A DNA stretch of 54,322 bases from assembly GCF_025353065.1 (NCBI RefSeq), contig NZ_JANXRJ010000322.1:1-54322 (forward strand). Direction: 5' to 3'. The DNA is from Lapillicoccus sp. Its GTDB lineage: Bacteria; Actinomycetota; Actinomycetes; Actinomycetales; Dermatophilaceae. The position numbers were made by a program, and so were the translations under genes. Shown here piece after piece: positions 40,723-49,562 of the stretch; position 1 is the stretch's first letter; every line of letters starts with the position of its first letter. A model generated the notes under the pieces. That model worked only from the letters and a program-made list of their open reading frames with translations, did not search any database and was not told the DNA's origin.

Positions 40723-41766
40723 TCAGTGGCTGGAGGAGGTCTTCCAGAGGTTGATGCCGGACTCCACGGCATACCGGTCGATCTTGTCGAGCTCCTCGGC
40801 CGAGAAGTCGAGGTTCGAGGTGGCGCCGAGGCTGTCCTCGAGCTGCGTGACGCTGGACGCGCCGATGAGCACCGAGGTGACCCGCTTGTCGCGCAGGGCC
40901 CAGGCCAGCGCCATCTGGGCGAGCGACTGGCCCCGTGCCTTGGCCATCCGGTTGAGCGCCCGGATGTGCTTCAGGGACTGCTCGGTCAGCAGCTTGGGGG
41001 AGAGCGACTTGCCTTGTGCCGCACGGGAACCCGAAGGGATCCCCTTGAGGTACTTGTCGCTGAGCATGCCCTGGGCGAGCGGAGAGAAGGCGATGCACCC
41101 GGTGCCCGTCACCCCCAGGACGTCGAGCAGATCCTCCTCGATCCAGCGGTTGAGCATCGAGTAGGACGGCTGGTGGATGAGCAGCGGCGTCCCCATCGCG
41201 CGGAGGATCTCGACGGCCTCCGCGGTGCGCGCGCCGGAGTAGGAGGAGATGCCGACGTAGAGGGCCTTGCCCTGGCGCACTGCGGAGTCCAGCGCGCCCA
41301 TCGTCTCCTCGAGCGGGGTGGTCTCGTCGAAGCGGTGGCTGTAGAAGATGTCGACGTAGTCGAGACCCATCCGCTCGAGCGACTGGTCGAGCGACGAGAG
41401 GAGGTACTTGCGCGAACCGCCGCCCTGGCCATAGGGGCCCGGCCACATGTCGTAGCCGGCCTTGCTGCTGATGATGAGCTCGTCGCGGTAGCGCCTGAAG
41501 TCCTGGGCGAAGATCGTCCCGAAGTTGCGCTCGGCCGAGCCGTAGGGCGGACCGTAGTTGTTGGCCAGGTCGAAGTGCGTCACCCCGAGGTCGAACGCCC
41601 GGCGCAGGGTCGCGCGCTGGTTGTCCATCGCGACGTCGTCGCCGAAGTTGTGCCAGAGGCCGAGCGACACGGCGGGCAGGTCGAGCCCGCTCGTCCCGCA
41701 CCGGCGGTAGGGGGTCTGCGAATAGCGGCTACGGGCCGCCTGGTAGTCATCGGCGTGGAGGGTCAT
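40723..41766 (-). CDS. aldo/keto reductase (YghZ / L-glyceraldehyde 3-phosphate reductase type)
   Basis: A 347-residue barrel reductase using NADPH to reduce aldehydes; its length is near that of E. coli YghZ. The tetrad is seen as the Asp and Tyr in THFDLANNYGPPYGSAERNFG, Lys in LIISSKAGYDMWPGPYGQGG and His in IFYSHRFDETTPLEET. YghZ-type markers are SRYSQTPYRRCGTSGLDLPA and WHNFGDD near the start. ATG 41766 begins MTLHADDY and is preferred to the in-frame opening 12 codons upstream, which is not family-like. It ends in the G-rich terminator zone. Confidence 0.88.
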   Translation of the reverse strand: MTLHADDYQAARSRYSQTPYRRCGTSGLDLPAVSLGLWHNFGDDVAMDNQRATLRRAFDLGVTHFDLANNYGPPYGSAERNFGTIFAQDFRRYRDELIISSKAGYDMWPGPYGQGGGSRKYLLSSLDQSLERMGLDYVDIFYSHRFDETTPLEETMGALDSAVRQGKALYVGISSYSGARTAEAVEILRAMGTPLLIHQPSYSMLNRWIEEDLLDVLGVTGTGCIAFSPLAQGMLSDKYLKGIPSGSRAAQGKSLSPKLLTEQSLKHIRALNRMAKARGQSLAQMALAWALRDKRVTSVLIGASSVTQLEDSLGATSNLDFSAEELDKIDRYAVESGINLWKTSSSH

Positions 41767-41847
41767 GCCCCCATCCAACACCGGCGTGCGAGTGGCGGGC
41801 ACCCGGCGCGCGGGCAGCCGCCGGTATGCCGTGGGATCGCACCGGCG

Positions 41848-43311
41848 CTAGCCGGCTCCGTCGAGCGCGCTGGAGAACCGGCGCGGCTTGCCGGGACCGA
41901 GGTCAGCGGGGGTGGGGACGGTCTCGACGCAGACGGCATCGCCGAGCAGGGTGCACAGGGCCTCGCGCAGGACGGCCGGCTGGCCCCCGAGCACGCGCGC
42001 GACGACGGTGCCGTCGCGCCCCTGGTGGACCGACCACGACCGTGCCCCGTGGTGCTGCAGCTGCTGGGTGAGGTCGACCGAGGGCACGAGGCGACCGTCG
42101 GCAGCGCGGAACGACACGGGTGCCCGCCCTTCCAGCCCGACGATGGCGCGGCGGTCGCCGACCCACGTCAGCGAGCCCGTGTCGCCGGTCCGATAGCGCA
42201 GCAGGGGCAGCAACGGGTTGCCGTCGACGGTGGCCACCAGCTCGCCGCACTCGCCGTCCGGGAGAGCGCGCCCGCCACCGTCGACCACCTCGAGGTGCAC
42301 CCGGCGGGGCACCACCACGTGCGGACCGCCATCGGTGGACACGGCGAGGGGACCGGTCTCCTTGAGCCCCCAGAGGTCGAGCACGGTTGTCTGCCAACGC
42401 TGTTCGAGCTCGACACGGGCGGCGGGGGTGAGGTCGACCGCGCCGGAGACGAGCGCCAGGGGGTCGAGTCGGACGTCGAGGCGAGCGAGGGCGAGCAGGG
42501 AGAGGGCGCTCCCCGTGACGACCTGGGGCCGAGCGGCGGCCAGGAAGGACTCGCGGTCACCGGGCACGCACCACGCGGCCGGGTCGAGGTTGACCCGCGC
42601 CATCCGCTGGTCGTCGCGGATCGTCAGCACGGATGCATAGGTGAACGCCTGACGCTGGTCGACGACGCTGAGCAGGCCCACCCGGTCGGGGTCGTGCGGC
42701 CAGTCGACGCCGACGTCGGCGAGGAGGCGCTCCAGCAGCAGCAGCTCGGTTGAGATCTCGACTGGGTCCAACGGGATCACGAGTGCGGCGCCGGAGCTGC
42801 CCGACGAGGTGCCCTGGACCACGCGGTCGAGGGGCTGGTCGCGCGGGACGAACGCTGCGACGTCACGCACGAGGTCGGCCCGAGAGATCATGGGGAGCTG
42901 GTCGAACGAGGTGGCTCCGAGCCGCCCGAAGAAGGTGGTGTGTCGTCGACACCGGTCGACCAGGGCCTCGACCCAGGCCGGCGGGTCATCGCCATCACGG
43001 TCGGCGCCTCCTCGGCCGGCCCGCGCCGGCTCCAGGAGCTCGGCTCGGCGCCGGCCCAGCACCTCGTGGTCCTCGGCGGTCAGCAGGTCCCCGCACTCAT
43101 GCACCCAGATCGGCGCGTGCGGGGTCTGGCGCCACCGGGTCAGCGCGTCCAGTCCCAGGGGGGACAGCGTCGGCCAGCGCTCGGCGTCGGTCCGGACCGC
43201 GGCACCCATGGCTGCGTAGTCGGGCAGGGCCCCAGCCCCGCCCGCTGCGTCCGCGGCGATGGGGGCTGGGGCGACCGGTCCCGCGGACGCAGCGGCCTTC
43301 TCGTCAGACAT
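41848..43311 (-). CDS. ANL-type adenylating enzyme (PaaK/CapK-like), last gene of the MoxR operon
   Basis: A 487-residue acyl-adenylate ligase. The ATP loop GTSSGSSGAALVIPLDP (A3), DLWGLKETGPLAVS (A5) and RYRTGDTGSL (A7) are all present, and the ending LGPGKPRRFSSAL supplies the catalytic Lys element (A10). Such enzymes activate a carboxylate with ATP, giving an acyl-AMP and then a thioester or amide. It shows closest resemblance to the phenylacetate-CoA ligase/CapK group, with an N-terminal Ala/Pro-rich tail (about 40 residues). It overlaps the upstream gene by 8 nt. What it activates is unknown; the neighbours give no organic-acid pathway. Confidence 0.8.
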   Translation of the reverse strand: MSDEKAAASAGPVAPAPIAADAAGGAGALPDYAAMGAAVRTDAERWPTLSPLGLDALTRWRQTPHAPIWVHECGDLLTAEDHEVLGRRRAELLEPARAGRGGADRDGDDPPAWVEALVDRCRRHTTFFGRLGATSFDQLPMISRADLVRDVAAFVPRDQPLDRVVQGTSSGSSGAALVIPLDPVEISTELLLLERLLADVGVDWPHDPDRVGLLSVVDQRQAFTYASVLTIRDDQRMARVNLDPAAWCVPGDRESFLAAARPQVVTGSALSLLALARLDVRLDPLALVSGAVDLTPAARVELEQRWQTTVLDLWGLKETGPLAVSTDGGPHVVVPRRVHLEVVDGGGRALPDGECGELVATVDGNPLLPLLRYRTGDTGSLTWVGDRRAIVGLEGRAPVSFRAADGRLVPSVDLTQQLQHHGARSWSVHQGRDGTVVARVLGGQPAVLREALCTLLGDAVCVETVPTPADLGPGKPRRFSSALDGAG

Positions 43312-43942
43312 GGGTGTACTGCGCGGCGGCCTCGCGCGCCTTCTCCTCGCTCAGCCTTCGGGCGAGCTCCTCGGCCCAGGCCTGGTGCTGCGCCGCGAGG
43401 CGCAGTGCCTCTCTGCGGGTGGTCGAGCTGATCGAGGTCCAGCGGTCCTCGGCGAGCTCATGGGTCTCGCCGGAGGGACGGAGCGCGAGGGCGCGCAACA
43501 GCGCTCGCGCGACCTCCTCCTGCCGGTCCTCGTCGTCGGAGAGCCAGCTGCGCAGGGGGAGCACGGCGATGAGCTCGGCCATCCGGCGGATCGCGTCCAG
43601 GGACCGGGCGGCCCGCGGGGCGGGAAGGACGGCGACGACCTCCGGCGCGGTGAGCAGCCAGCACGTCACGGCTGCGGCGAGACGGGCGGGGACGTCCTTG
43701 AGAGTCAGGTCCACCCGGTCGTCGAGGTGTCCGAGGACGTCGCCCGGCCCACGCTCCTCGACCAGGTCCAGGGTGTCGTGCACGAGGGCCTCGAGGACGA
43801 CGTCCTCGTCGACGATGGCGGGCGGGGTGGCGCGGAGCCGGGCCATCAGCGCGCCCAACTCCGGTCCGGGCGAGGAGGCTCTCCGGGGTTCCCACACCGT
43901 CGACCCGATCGGGTCGTTGCCCCGTGCAGTCTCGTCGGTCAT
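43304..43942 (-). CDS. small all-helical protein of the MoxR operon, unknown
   Basis: A 212-residue protein I do not recognise. It appears almost entirely helical: ELGALMARLRATPPAIVDE, LEALVHDTLDLVEER, LAAAVTCWLLTAPEVVAVL and an acidic-basic C-terminal helix ALRLAAQHQAWAEELARRLS. There are no signal peptide, membrane spans or catalytic motifs. The ATG at 43942 overlaps the vWA stop as ATGA. Its position between a vWA protein and the adenylating enzyme suggests an adaptor or target of the ATPase complex; that is a guess from context. Confidence 0.7.
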   Translation of the reverse strand: MTDETARGNDPIGSTVWEPRRASSPGPELGALMARLRATPPAIVDEDVVLEALVHDTLDLVEERGPGDVLGHLDDRVDLTLKDVPARLAAAVTCWLLTAPEVVAVLPAPRAARSLDAIRRMAELIAVLPLRSWLSDDEDRQEEVARALLRALALRPSGETHELAEDRWTSISSTTRREALRLAAQHQAWAEELARRLSEEKAREAAAQYTHV

Positions 43943-45723
43943 GAGGCTCGCCACCCCGAGCGACCTACCGGCACAGCACTATCGGCGGTTTGTTGCGACC
44001 TCCCCCACCGCTCTCGGGCGAAGCGTGCGGCGAAGGGGACGAGGTCACTCTCCTCCGGCACGGCATACACGACGTAGGCGCCGGCCTCTGCGCGGACCCG
44101 GTCGCACACGGACTCCGGCTCTCGCAGCACCAGGCTGCCGCCACCGCCCGCGCTCTCGAGGGCGGCCGCTGCGACCCCCACGAGGTCATCCGGCTGGTAG
44201 GCCCCGAACATCGAGGTGACCCCCCAGTCGGAGATGACACAGATATGGGTGTTCGGCTCCCACGGAGGTCGGGGTCGGGTCCGCGGCGGGTGGTCGCGCT
44301 GCAGGTCGCGCAGCGGGAAGACGGTGCCGCCGCCCCAGTAGTGGAGGAGGGTGCCGACGACGGCATCGCGGTCCCGGGTGAAGCCCCCGTCGGTGCGCGC
44401 CACCTGTTGTGGACTCGCCCACACGGTGACCTGGACGGCCGCCCCGGCCCGCAGCGCGGAGAGGGCGAGCACCGTGCCCGCGAGGACCGAGGGGCTCGGG
44501 GTGGCTCGCGGATCGGGCATCGATCCGGACGAGTCGACGTAGAGGTCGAGCCGGACGGGCACCGACGTGGGCGTGGTGAGCGGCTCCCGGTCGACGACCC
44601 GTTGCACGGTCGTCTGTCCGGGCACGACCACCGGCGACCGGGTGACGCTCGCGAGCCAGTCGACGTCACTCAGATCGTCGCCGACCTCCCACGACTCCCA
44701 GCCCTGCGGCTCGTCCTCGACGCCCGTCGGCCGGTAGGTCGTGGGAAATGGCACGAGATGGGACTGAGCCCTCGCGACGTACCAGTCGGCACCGGCGTCG
44801 CGACCCGTCCCGAGGGTCGCGTAGAGCTCGGCGAGACGTGCCGGACCGAAGCCCTGGCCCGAGGTCCTGCCCCGCCCGGAAGCGCGGCCGGCCTCGCGTG
44901 CCGCGACCACCTCGGGGTCCTCGTACGGCGCCTCGGGGTTGACGCGGGGGTCCATCGCGGGGTGGACGACGGGCGCGTCGAGCGCATCATCGGTGGCGAC
45001 GTCGGGCGCGGATTCACCCTGCTGCGAACGATCCTCGCCACACAGATGGCCCTGTGCCGCCAGCGACGCCGACTCCGGGATCCATCGGCGCAGCAGGGCG
45101 GCGAAGCCTCCCGCCCCGCCGACCGGGTCACGCGCGAAGGCCCGGGTATGCCGGGCGAGCAGGAGGCCGTCGGCGTCCGTCTCTGCGTCGAGGTCGGGGC
45201 CGCACAGGGAGCCGGTGGGCAGCCGCCAGAGCAGCTCGAAGCCCCGCATCCACACCCGCATCATCGGGTCGGTGACCGGGCTGCCGGCGCGGTAGACACC
45301 GGACATGTCGAGCCCGCGGGCCCGGTGCAGCCGGTCGTTGATCAGGGTGTCGCTCCAGATGTTGCCCAGGACGGGCGCCAGCCGAGGCCGGTCGACGAGG
45401 CCCTTGGCGCACCGCGCCACGATCTTGGTGCTCGTCGTCCGGTCGGCCGGTGCCAGGACGTGGTGACCGACCTCGTGGGCGAGCACGGGCAAAGGAGTGT
45501 CGAGCAGCCCCAGCCGTCCCATCTGCCGGAGGTTGACCGTCACGTCCATGGCCCGCAGGTCGAACCACGCGAGGTCGTCCCGGTGTTCCCGTGGTGGGTC
45601 GGTGAGGAGCACGGGAGCCTGCAGCCGCAGTCCGCGGCCCCAGAGCGCCAGCGCCTCGGGCCACGCCGCCAGCCACCGGTCGACGTCGGCAGCGCCCGCC
45701 ACCCGACGGGTGTGGGCGGTCAC
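43939..45723 (-). CDS. HExxH metallopeptidase-like plus vWA domain protein
   Basis: A 594-residue protein with two parts. Residues about 60-110 carry LPVLAHEVGHHVLAP, a HExxH zinc motif with an extra His, as in the putative metallopeptidase domain next to DUF2201. Residues about 390-570 form a vWA domain with MIDAS DLYVDSSGSMPDP (DxSxS) and VISDWGVTSMFGAY. The pair fits the MoxR-associated vWA class, in which the AAA+ ATPase remodels or loads partners with help from the vWA protein. The GTG at 45723 overlaps the upstream gene by 4 nt. An acidic linker with GEDRSQQGESAPDVATDD separates the domains. Substrate unknown. Confidence 0.85.
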   Translation of the reverse strand: MTAHTRRVAGAADVDRWLAAWPEALALWGRGLRLQAPVLLTDPPREHRDDLAWFDLRAMDVTVNLRQMGRLGLLDTPLPVLAHEVGHHVLAPADRTTSTKIVARCAKGLVDRPRLAPVLGNIWSDTLINDRLHRARGLDMSGVYRAGSPVTDPMMRVWMRGFELLWRLPTGSLCGPDLDAETDADGLLLARHTRAFARDPVGGAGGFAALLRRWIPESASLAAQGHLCGEDRSQQGESAPDVATDDALDAPVVHPAMDPRVNPEAPYEDPEVVAAREAGRASGRGRTSGQGFGPARLAELYATLGTGRDAGADWYVARAQSHLVPFPTTYRPTGVEDEPQGWESWEVGDDLSDVDWLASVTRSPVVVPGQTTVQRVVDREPLTTPTSVPVRLDLYVDSSGSMPDPRATPSPSVLAGTVLALSALRAGAAVQVTVWASPQQVARTDGGFTRDRDAVVGTLLHYWGGGTVFPLRDLQRDHPPRTRPRPPWEPNTHICVISDWGVTSMFGAYQPDDLVGVAAAALESAGGGGSLVLREPESVCDRVRAEAGAYVVYAVPEESDLVPFAARFARERWGRSQQTADSAVPVGRSGWRAS

Positions 45724-46838
45724 GACGCGGTCCTCACGTGCACGACGACGTGGCTCTGCGGCGAGGTGACCAGCACCGACCGTCCGTATGCCGTGCGGCC
45801 CACCTCCGGTGACTGGTCCCCCGTGGGCATCCGGCCGAGACGCACGGTCGGCGCGTCAGGCGCCGTGGCGTGAGGCCCAGGCCCGTCAGGCCCGGTGGCC
45901 GGGGCCAGCCACGCGCCGTGCACGTCGACCATCAGGTCCCAGTCCCGTTGCTGCCCGGGGCCGCCCACCTGACGGCCGTCCCGGCGGTGCTCCCGAAGCC
46001 GCCAACGCAACCCGTCTCCCGAGACGATGACAGGGGGCGCACGGAACGGGCCGCCGAAGCCGGCGCATCCCCCGATCGTCCGAAGAGCGGTGTCCCCGCC
46101 CACGTTCGGCGCTGTCTCGTCCGGCAGCCAGGACGCGGGCTCGAGGGCGTTGGCGGCCAGCGCCTCCCGGGCCAGGGCGCCGTCGCCGAGGTCGAGCGCC
46201 CGGGCGAGCCGGTCGTCCCTCAGCCCCGGACCGACCCGGTGCGCAGCCGAGCGCATCCGGACGTGACCGGCGCGCCAGGCAGCGACCACGCCGATGTCGC
46301 GGATCTCCATCGTGGTCAACGACTCTCGGCCACCTCGTGCGTGCGGGCTCTCGGCGCCGGCAAGCAGCAGCCGCCCCCACAACGCCACGTCACCGTGTCG
46401 CCAGACCTCGCCGGCCGCGTGCACGAGCTCGGCGACGAGATCGCCCCGGTGCGGATCCCCAGCCGTCGCCGCGACCTCCGCCGGGCTGTCGAGGTCAGCC
46501 AGGTGGACGGCCAATCGTGGCAGCAGCTCGGTCACGGTCCACGGCACGACGCTCCGGTCGGACCACTGCCGCGCCGCGAGCGCCCGCACAGCCGCTCGCG
46601 CGAGGGCCGACGCCCAGCGGTCCTGCGCGGCGAGCGGCACACGGCTGCAGTGCTGCTCGAAGGACGGGCCGATCCGACGCAGGGCCGCGGTGACCGCCTC
46701 GAGGGGGACACCGCCGGCGGTCACCGCCCCGATGGCGGGGTTGACCTCGTCCCTCACCCGGGTGAGCGCCGCGGCCCAGTGTGGGGGGACGACGGGTGCG
46801 TGCTCGGTCGCGGTGGGGCTGAGGGGTCCGGCCGTCAC
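45720..46838 (-). CDS. unknown protein between MoxR and vWA genes
   Basis: A 372-residue protein with no motif I recognise. The first half is helical (HWAAALTRVRDEVNPAIGAV, ALRRIGPSFEQHCSRVPLAA); the last 130 residues contain beta-like stretches (FRAPPVIVSGDGLRWRLREH, WDLMVDVHGAWLAPATGPD, SVLVTSPQSHVVVHVRTAS). The GTG at 46838 overlaps the MoxR stop as GTGA. The longer frame upstream is a shadow of MoxR. It is probably a specific partner of the ATPase-vWA pair; resemblance to known bpX-type partner proteins of MoxR-vWA systems could not be tested by eye. Confidence 0.8.
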   Translation of the reverse strand: MTAGPLSPTATEHAPVVPPHWAAALTRVRDEVNPAIGAVTAGGVPLEAVTAALRRIGPSFEQHCSRVPLAAQDRWASALARAAVRALAARQWSDRSVVPWTVTELLPRLAVHLADLDSPAEVAATAGDPHRGDLVAELVHAAGEVWRHGDVALWGRLLLAGAESPHARGGRESLTTMEIRDIGVVAAWRAGHVRMRSAAHRVGPGLRDDRLARALDLGDGALAREALAANALEPASWLPDETAPNVGGDTALRTIGGCAGFGGPFRAPPVIVSGDGLRWRLREHRRDGRQVGGPGQQRDWDLMVDVHGAWLAPATGPDGPGPHATAPDAPTVRLGRMPTGDQSPEVGRTAYGRSVLVTSPQSHVVVHVRTAS

Positions 46839-48454
46839 GGGTGCCAGTCCAGCCAGGCGAGGTAGTTGAGGTAGCGCTGGTGGAGGTACTTCAGCGTCAG
46901 CGCGTCGTCGTAGAGGTGGCCGTAGACCTTGCCCTGCGCCGCGAGGGTGTCGAGGGCCTTCTCGACGGCCCGCATCCGGCCCCGGACCTCGTCGGCCAGG
47001 ACGCCGTCGAGGCCGGCCTCGAACTCGGCGAGCAGCGCGCCCACCGGGTCGTCCCGCTCGAGGTCGAGGGCCTCGAGCTGCCGACAGGTGGTGTCGAACA
47101 TCTCCCGCAGCCAGGAGATCCGGTCGGTGCGCAGCTCGGCCCCCTCGTCGGTGCCGAGCACCGCCGACTGCGGGTCGGCGGCAAGCTTCTGGTGGAGGAC
47201 GAACGGCAGCACGGCCCGCACGTCGTCGACGTCGACGGCGTCCCTGCCCCGGAACCAGGCCATCGCCTTGCTGTAGGTCAGCAGCGACTGGAGGGCCCGC
47301 ACGGAGAGCCCGTTGAGGGTCTGGGTGCCCACGTCGCTCAGCTGGTCGCGCCCGGTGTCCGCACCCTGCACGAGGTGCGGGTCGACGCCGGCGAGCTTCG
47401 CCGTGTCCTTGGTGCGGTACTCGAACTGCCGGCCGGCGCGCTCGAGGTACTCGAACTGACCGGCGAAGAACTCGATCCGGCGCAGCACGGCATACGGGAC
47501 GGGGGTCGCGAGGACCTCGGCCGAGAGCCGGTCGTGCTCCTCCTGCGTGAAGCCGATCGAGTCGGGCACGGTGTCCTCGGGCCGGATGACCTGCTCCGCG
47601 CGAGTGAGGAGCGCGGGGAGGAAACGGTGGTTGAACGGCAGGGCCGCGACGACGACGTCGATGCGGTCGCGCAGCGCATCGATGACCTGGTAGGTGCCCC
47701 CGCCGGCGTCGTCGTTGGCCGTGAGGTACCACGCACTCCGACCGGTCTCGTAGATCTGGTCGAAGGACTCGACGTAGCCGTCCGCGAGCAGCGTCAGCAG
47801 GGCCGACTGGGTGCGGGTGGGGATGCGGTTGTACTCGTCGATGATCTTGACGCGCATGCCGAGCCACGACCGCCAGGCGACGTCGATGTCGGCCAGCCGT
47901 TCAGCCGCGACGAGGTCACGGGGGAGCGGCGTGCCGAAGAGGTCGCTCACCGTGAGCTGCGGGTGGCCGTGCTGCGTGTGGCGGCGTACGTCGCGCGGCG
48001 AGTAGCCGGCGAGGATGCCCATCATCGTCGCGCTGGCGGTCTTGCCCCGGCCGGGACCACCGACCAGGAGGCAGCGACCGCGAACCGCGAAGGTCAGCAG
48101 CGGGAGCAGCACGAACGACGAGTACGACTGTGCGCTGGGCAGGGTCAGCAGGGCCTTCGCGTCGCCGAGCCGCACGGTCTTGCTCGGGCCCGCCTCGAAC
48201 TCGAGGTCGTAGTGGGGGCTGATGATCGCGTGGTTGGTCACCCAGAAGTAGGCCTGCCGCAGCTTCTCGTCCAGGGCGGGGCCCACCGTCGCGGGGGTCC
48301 CGGCGGACGTCGCGGCCGCTGTCCCATAGAGGTCGGCGACATCGAGCTCCGCTGTCGCAGAGACCGAACCGGCGGCGTGGGCGCCGGGAAGGGTCGGCGC
48401 GTCGGAAACCCGCCCGAGGTCGCGGATGGCCTGCCCGCGGGCCGGGTCAGTCAT
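46835..48454 (-). CDS. MoxR-family AAA+ ATPase
   Basis: A 539-residue ATPase. Walker A is LLVGGPGRGKTASATM, Walker B is MRVKIIDEYNRIPTRTQSAL with the MoxR-type Asn-Arg, sensor 1 is WYLTANDD and the Arg-finger region is ALRDRIDVVVAALPFNHRF. A helical lid follows (RALQSLLTYSKAMAWFRGRDA). The C-terminal 100 residues (LEALDLERDDPVGALLAEFE) are an extension. MoxR proteins act as chaperones with vWA partners, and here the vWA protein is two genes on. The ATG at 48454 overlaps NadR by 8 nt. It is the probable motor of the seven-gene set. Confidence 0.9.
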   Translation of the reverse strand: MTDPARGQAIRDLGRVSDAPTLPGAHAAGSVSATAELDVADLYGTAAATSAGTPATVGPALDEKLRQAYFWVTNHAIISPHYDLEFEAGPSKTVRLGDAKALLTLPSAQSYSSFVLLPLLTFAVRGRCLLVGGPGRGKTASATMMGILAGYSPRDVRRHTQHGHPQLTVSDLFGTPLPRDLVAAERLADIDVAWRSWLGMRVKIIDEYNRIPTRTQSALLTLLADGYVESFDQIYETGRSAWYLTANDDAGGGTYQVIDALRDRIDVVVAALPFNHRFLPALLTRAEQVIRPEDTVPDSIGFTQEEHDRLSAEVLATPVPYAVLRRIEFFAGQFEYLERAGRQFEYRTKDTAKLAGVDPHLVQGADTGRDQLSDVGTQTLNGLSVRALQSLLTYSKAMAWFRGRDAVDVDDVRAVLPFVLHQKLAADPQSAVLGTDEGAELRTDRISWLREMFDTTCRQLEALDLERDDPVGALLAEFEAGLDGVLADEVRGRMRAVEKALDTLAAQGKVYGHLYDDALTLKYLHQRYLNYLAWLDWHP

Positions 48455-49562
48455 CGGCGTCACCGACCGAGTCGTCCACCGGACCCGCTGTGCGCTCAGA
48501 AGCCGCCGCGTCGGCCTTGGCGGCCTGCTGCTGCTGCTCGAGCGAGGGCACCAGCCCCCACCCTCCAGCAAGTGCCTCCTCCACCGCCCGTATGCCGGCG
48601 GCGAGCCGGGCCTCCCGGCTGCCGGAGACCTCCACCCAGGGCGCCGGCTGGTCGCCGAGGACCTCGCGGAACCGGTCGGTCATCCACGAGCGCAGGTGCT
48701 CGCCGTCGCGCATGCCGTCCTGTACGAAGGGGATGTCGGGGGAGGTCAGCAGATAGAGGGCCGGGACACGGGTGCGGGCGAGACCCTCGACGGTCGGCGA
48801 CCGCGACCCGACGTAGCGCTCGTGCCACACCGCGGTCGCGAGGACGTCCGTGTCGCAGAGCAGCAGCGGACGCGGTGACCGCCGGGCGGCGTCGTCCTCG
48901 AGCCGCGCCTGCTGTGCGGCGACGAGATCGAACTCCACGCTCTGCCAGGCGGACTCGATGCCGCCGGGTCGCGCATCCGTCCACTCCCGGCCGTACTCCG
49001 GGACGCACGGCACGCCGAAGTGGGCCGCCAGCTCTTCGGCGAGCGTCGTCGTCCCGGTGGACTCGGCGCCGAGGACCACGACCCTCTTCGCGAGGTGCTG
49101 GCGGACCGGCGCCGGCAGGGCCCACCACTGCGCCGCGACGTCGGCCCGCACCGCGGTGCTCGACACGGTGAGGGCCGACCGGCCGGGGTCGACCCGCACC
49201 CACGTCGCCCCGAGGCGAGCCGCGAGCTCCTCGCCGTAGGCGTCCGAGGTGAACAGCGCCGACACGGGGCCGTCGGACGGGTCGAGCAGGTTGCGGATGA
49301 CCGCGGTGTGGTGGTCCCAGGCGCTCGCCGACTCGAAGTCGATCTCGGCGTCGTCGACGATCGAGGTGAGACGTGCGGTGGGGACCTCCTCGCGCAACCA
49401 CTCGACCCGCAGCGGCACGGAGATCGACTCGGTGCTCCCGCCGAGCACCTCGACGGTCACCCGGTCGCACGCCGAGAGGGCGGCGCGGACGAGGGCGAGG
49501 TGCCCGACGTGAGGCGGGTAGAAGGTGCCGATGACGAGACCGTGGGGGAAGCGTTCGGTCAC
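48447..49562 (-). CDS. nadR: NadR-like bifunctional NMN adenylyltransferase / ribosylnicotinamide kinase
   Basis: A 371-residue protein. The N-terminal half is an adenylyltransferase with GTFYPPHVGH and TVSSTAVRADV (SxTxxR). The C-terminal half is the RNK-like kinase: VVVLGAESTGTTTLAEELA, PEYGREWTD, LLLCDTDVLATAVW and SPDIPFVQDGMRDGEH. In the P-loop the usual Lys is Thr (GAESTGTTT), so the kinase half may be altered; I believe this form is common in actinobacterial copies, but cannot check. Together with PnuC it imports and converts nicotinamide riboside into NAD. The GTG at 49562 overlaps PnuC as GTGA. It lies directly before the MoxR gene. Confidence 0.85.
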   Translation of the reverse strand: MTERFPHGLVIGTFYPPHVGHLALVRAALSACDRVTVEVLGGSTESISVPLRVEWLREEVPTARLTSIVDDAEIDFESASAWDHHTAVIRNLLDPSDGPVSALFTSDAYGEELAARLGATWVRVDPGRSALTVSSTAVRADVAAQWWALPAPVRQHLAKRVVVLGAESTGTTTLAEELAAHFGVPCVPEYGREWTDARPGGIESAWQSVEFDLVAAQQARLEDDAARRSPRPLLLCDTDVLATAVWHERYVGSRSPTVEGLARTRVPALYLLTSPDIPFVQDGMRDGEHLRSWMTDRFREVLGDQPAPWVEVSGSREARLAAGIRAVEEALAGGWGLVPSLEQQQQAAKADAAASERTAGPVDDSVGDADD

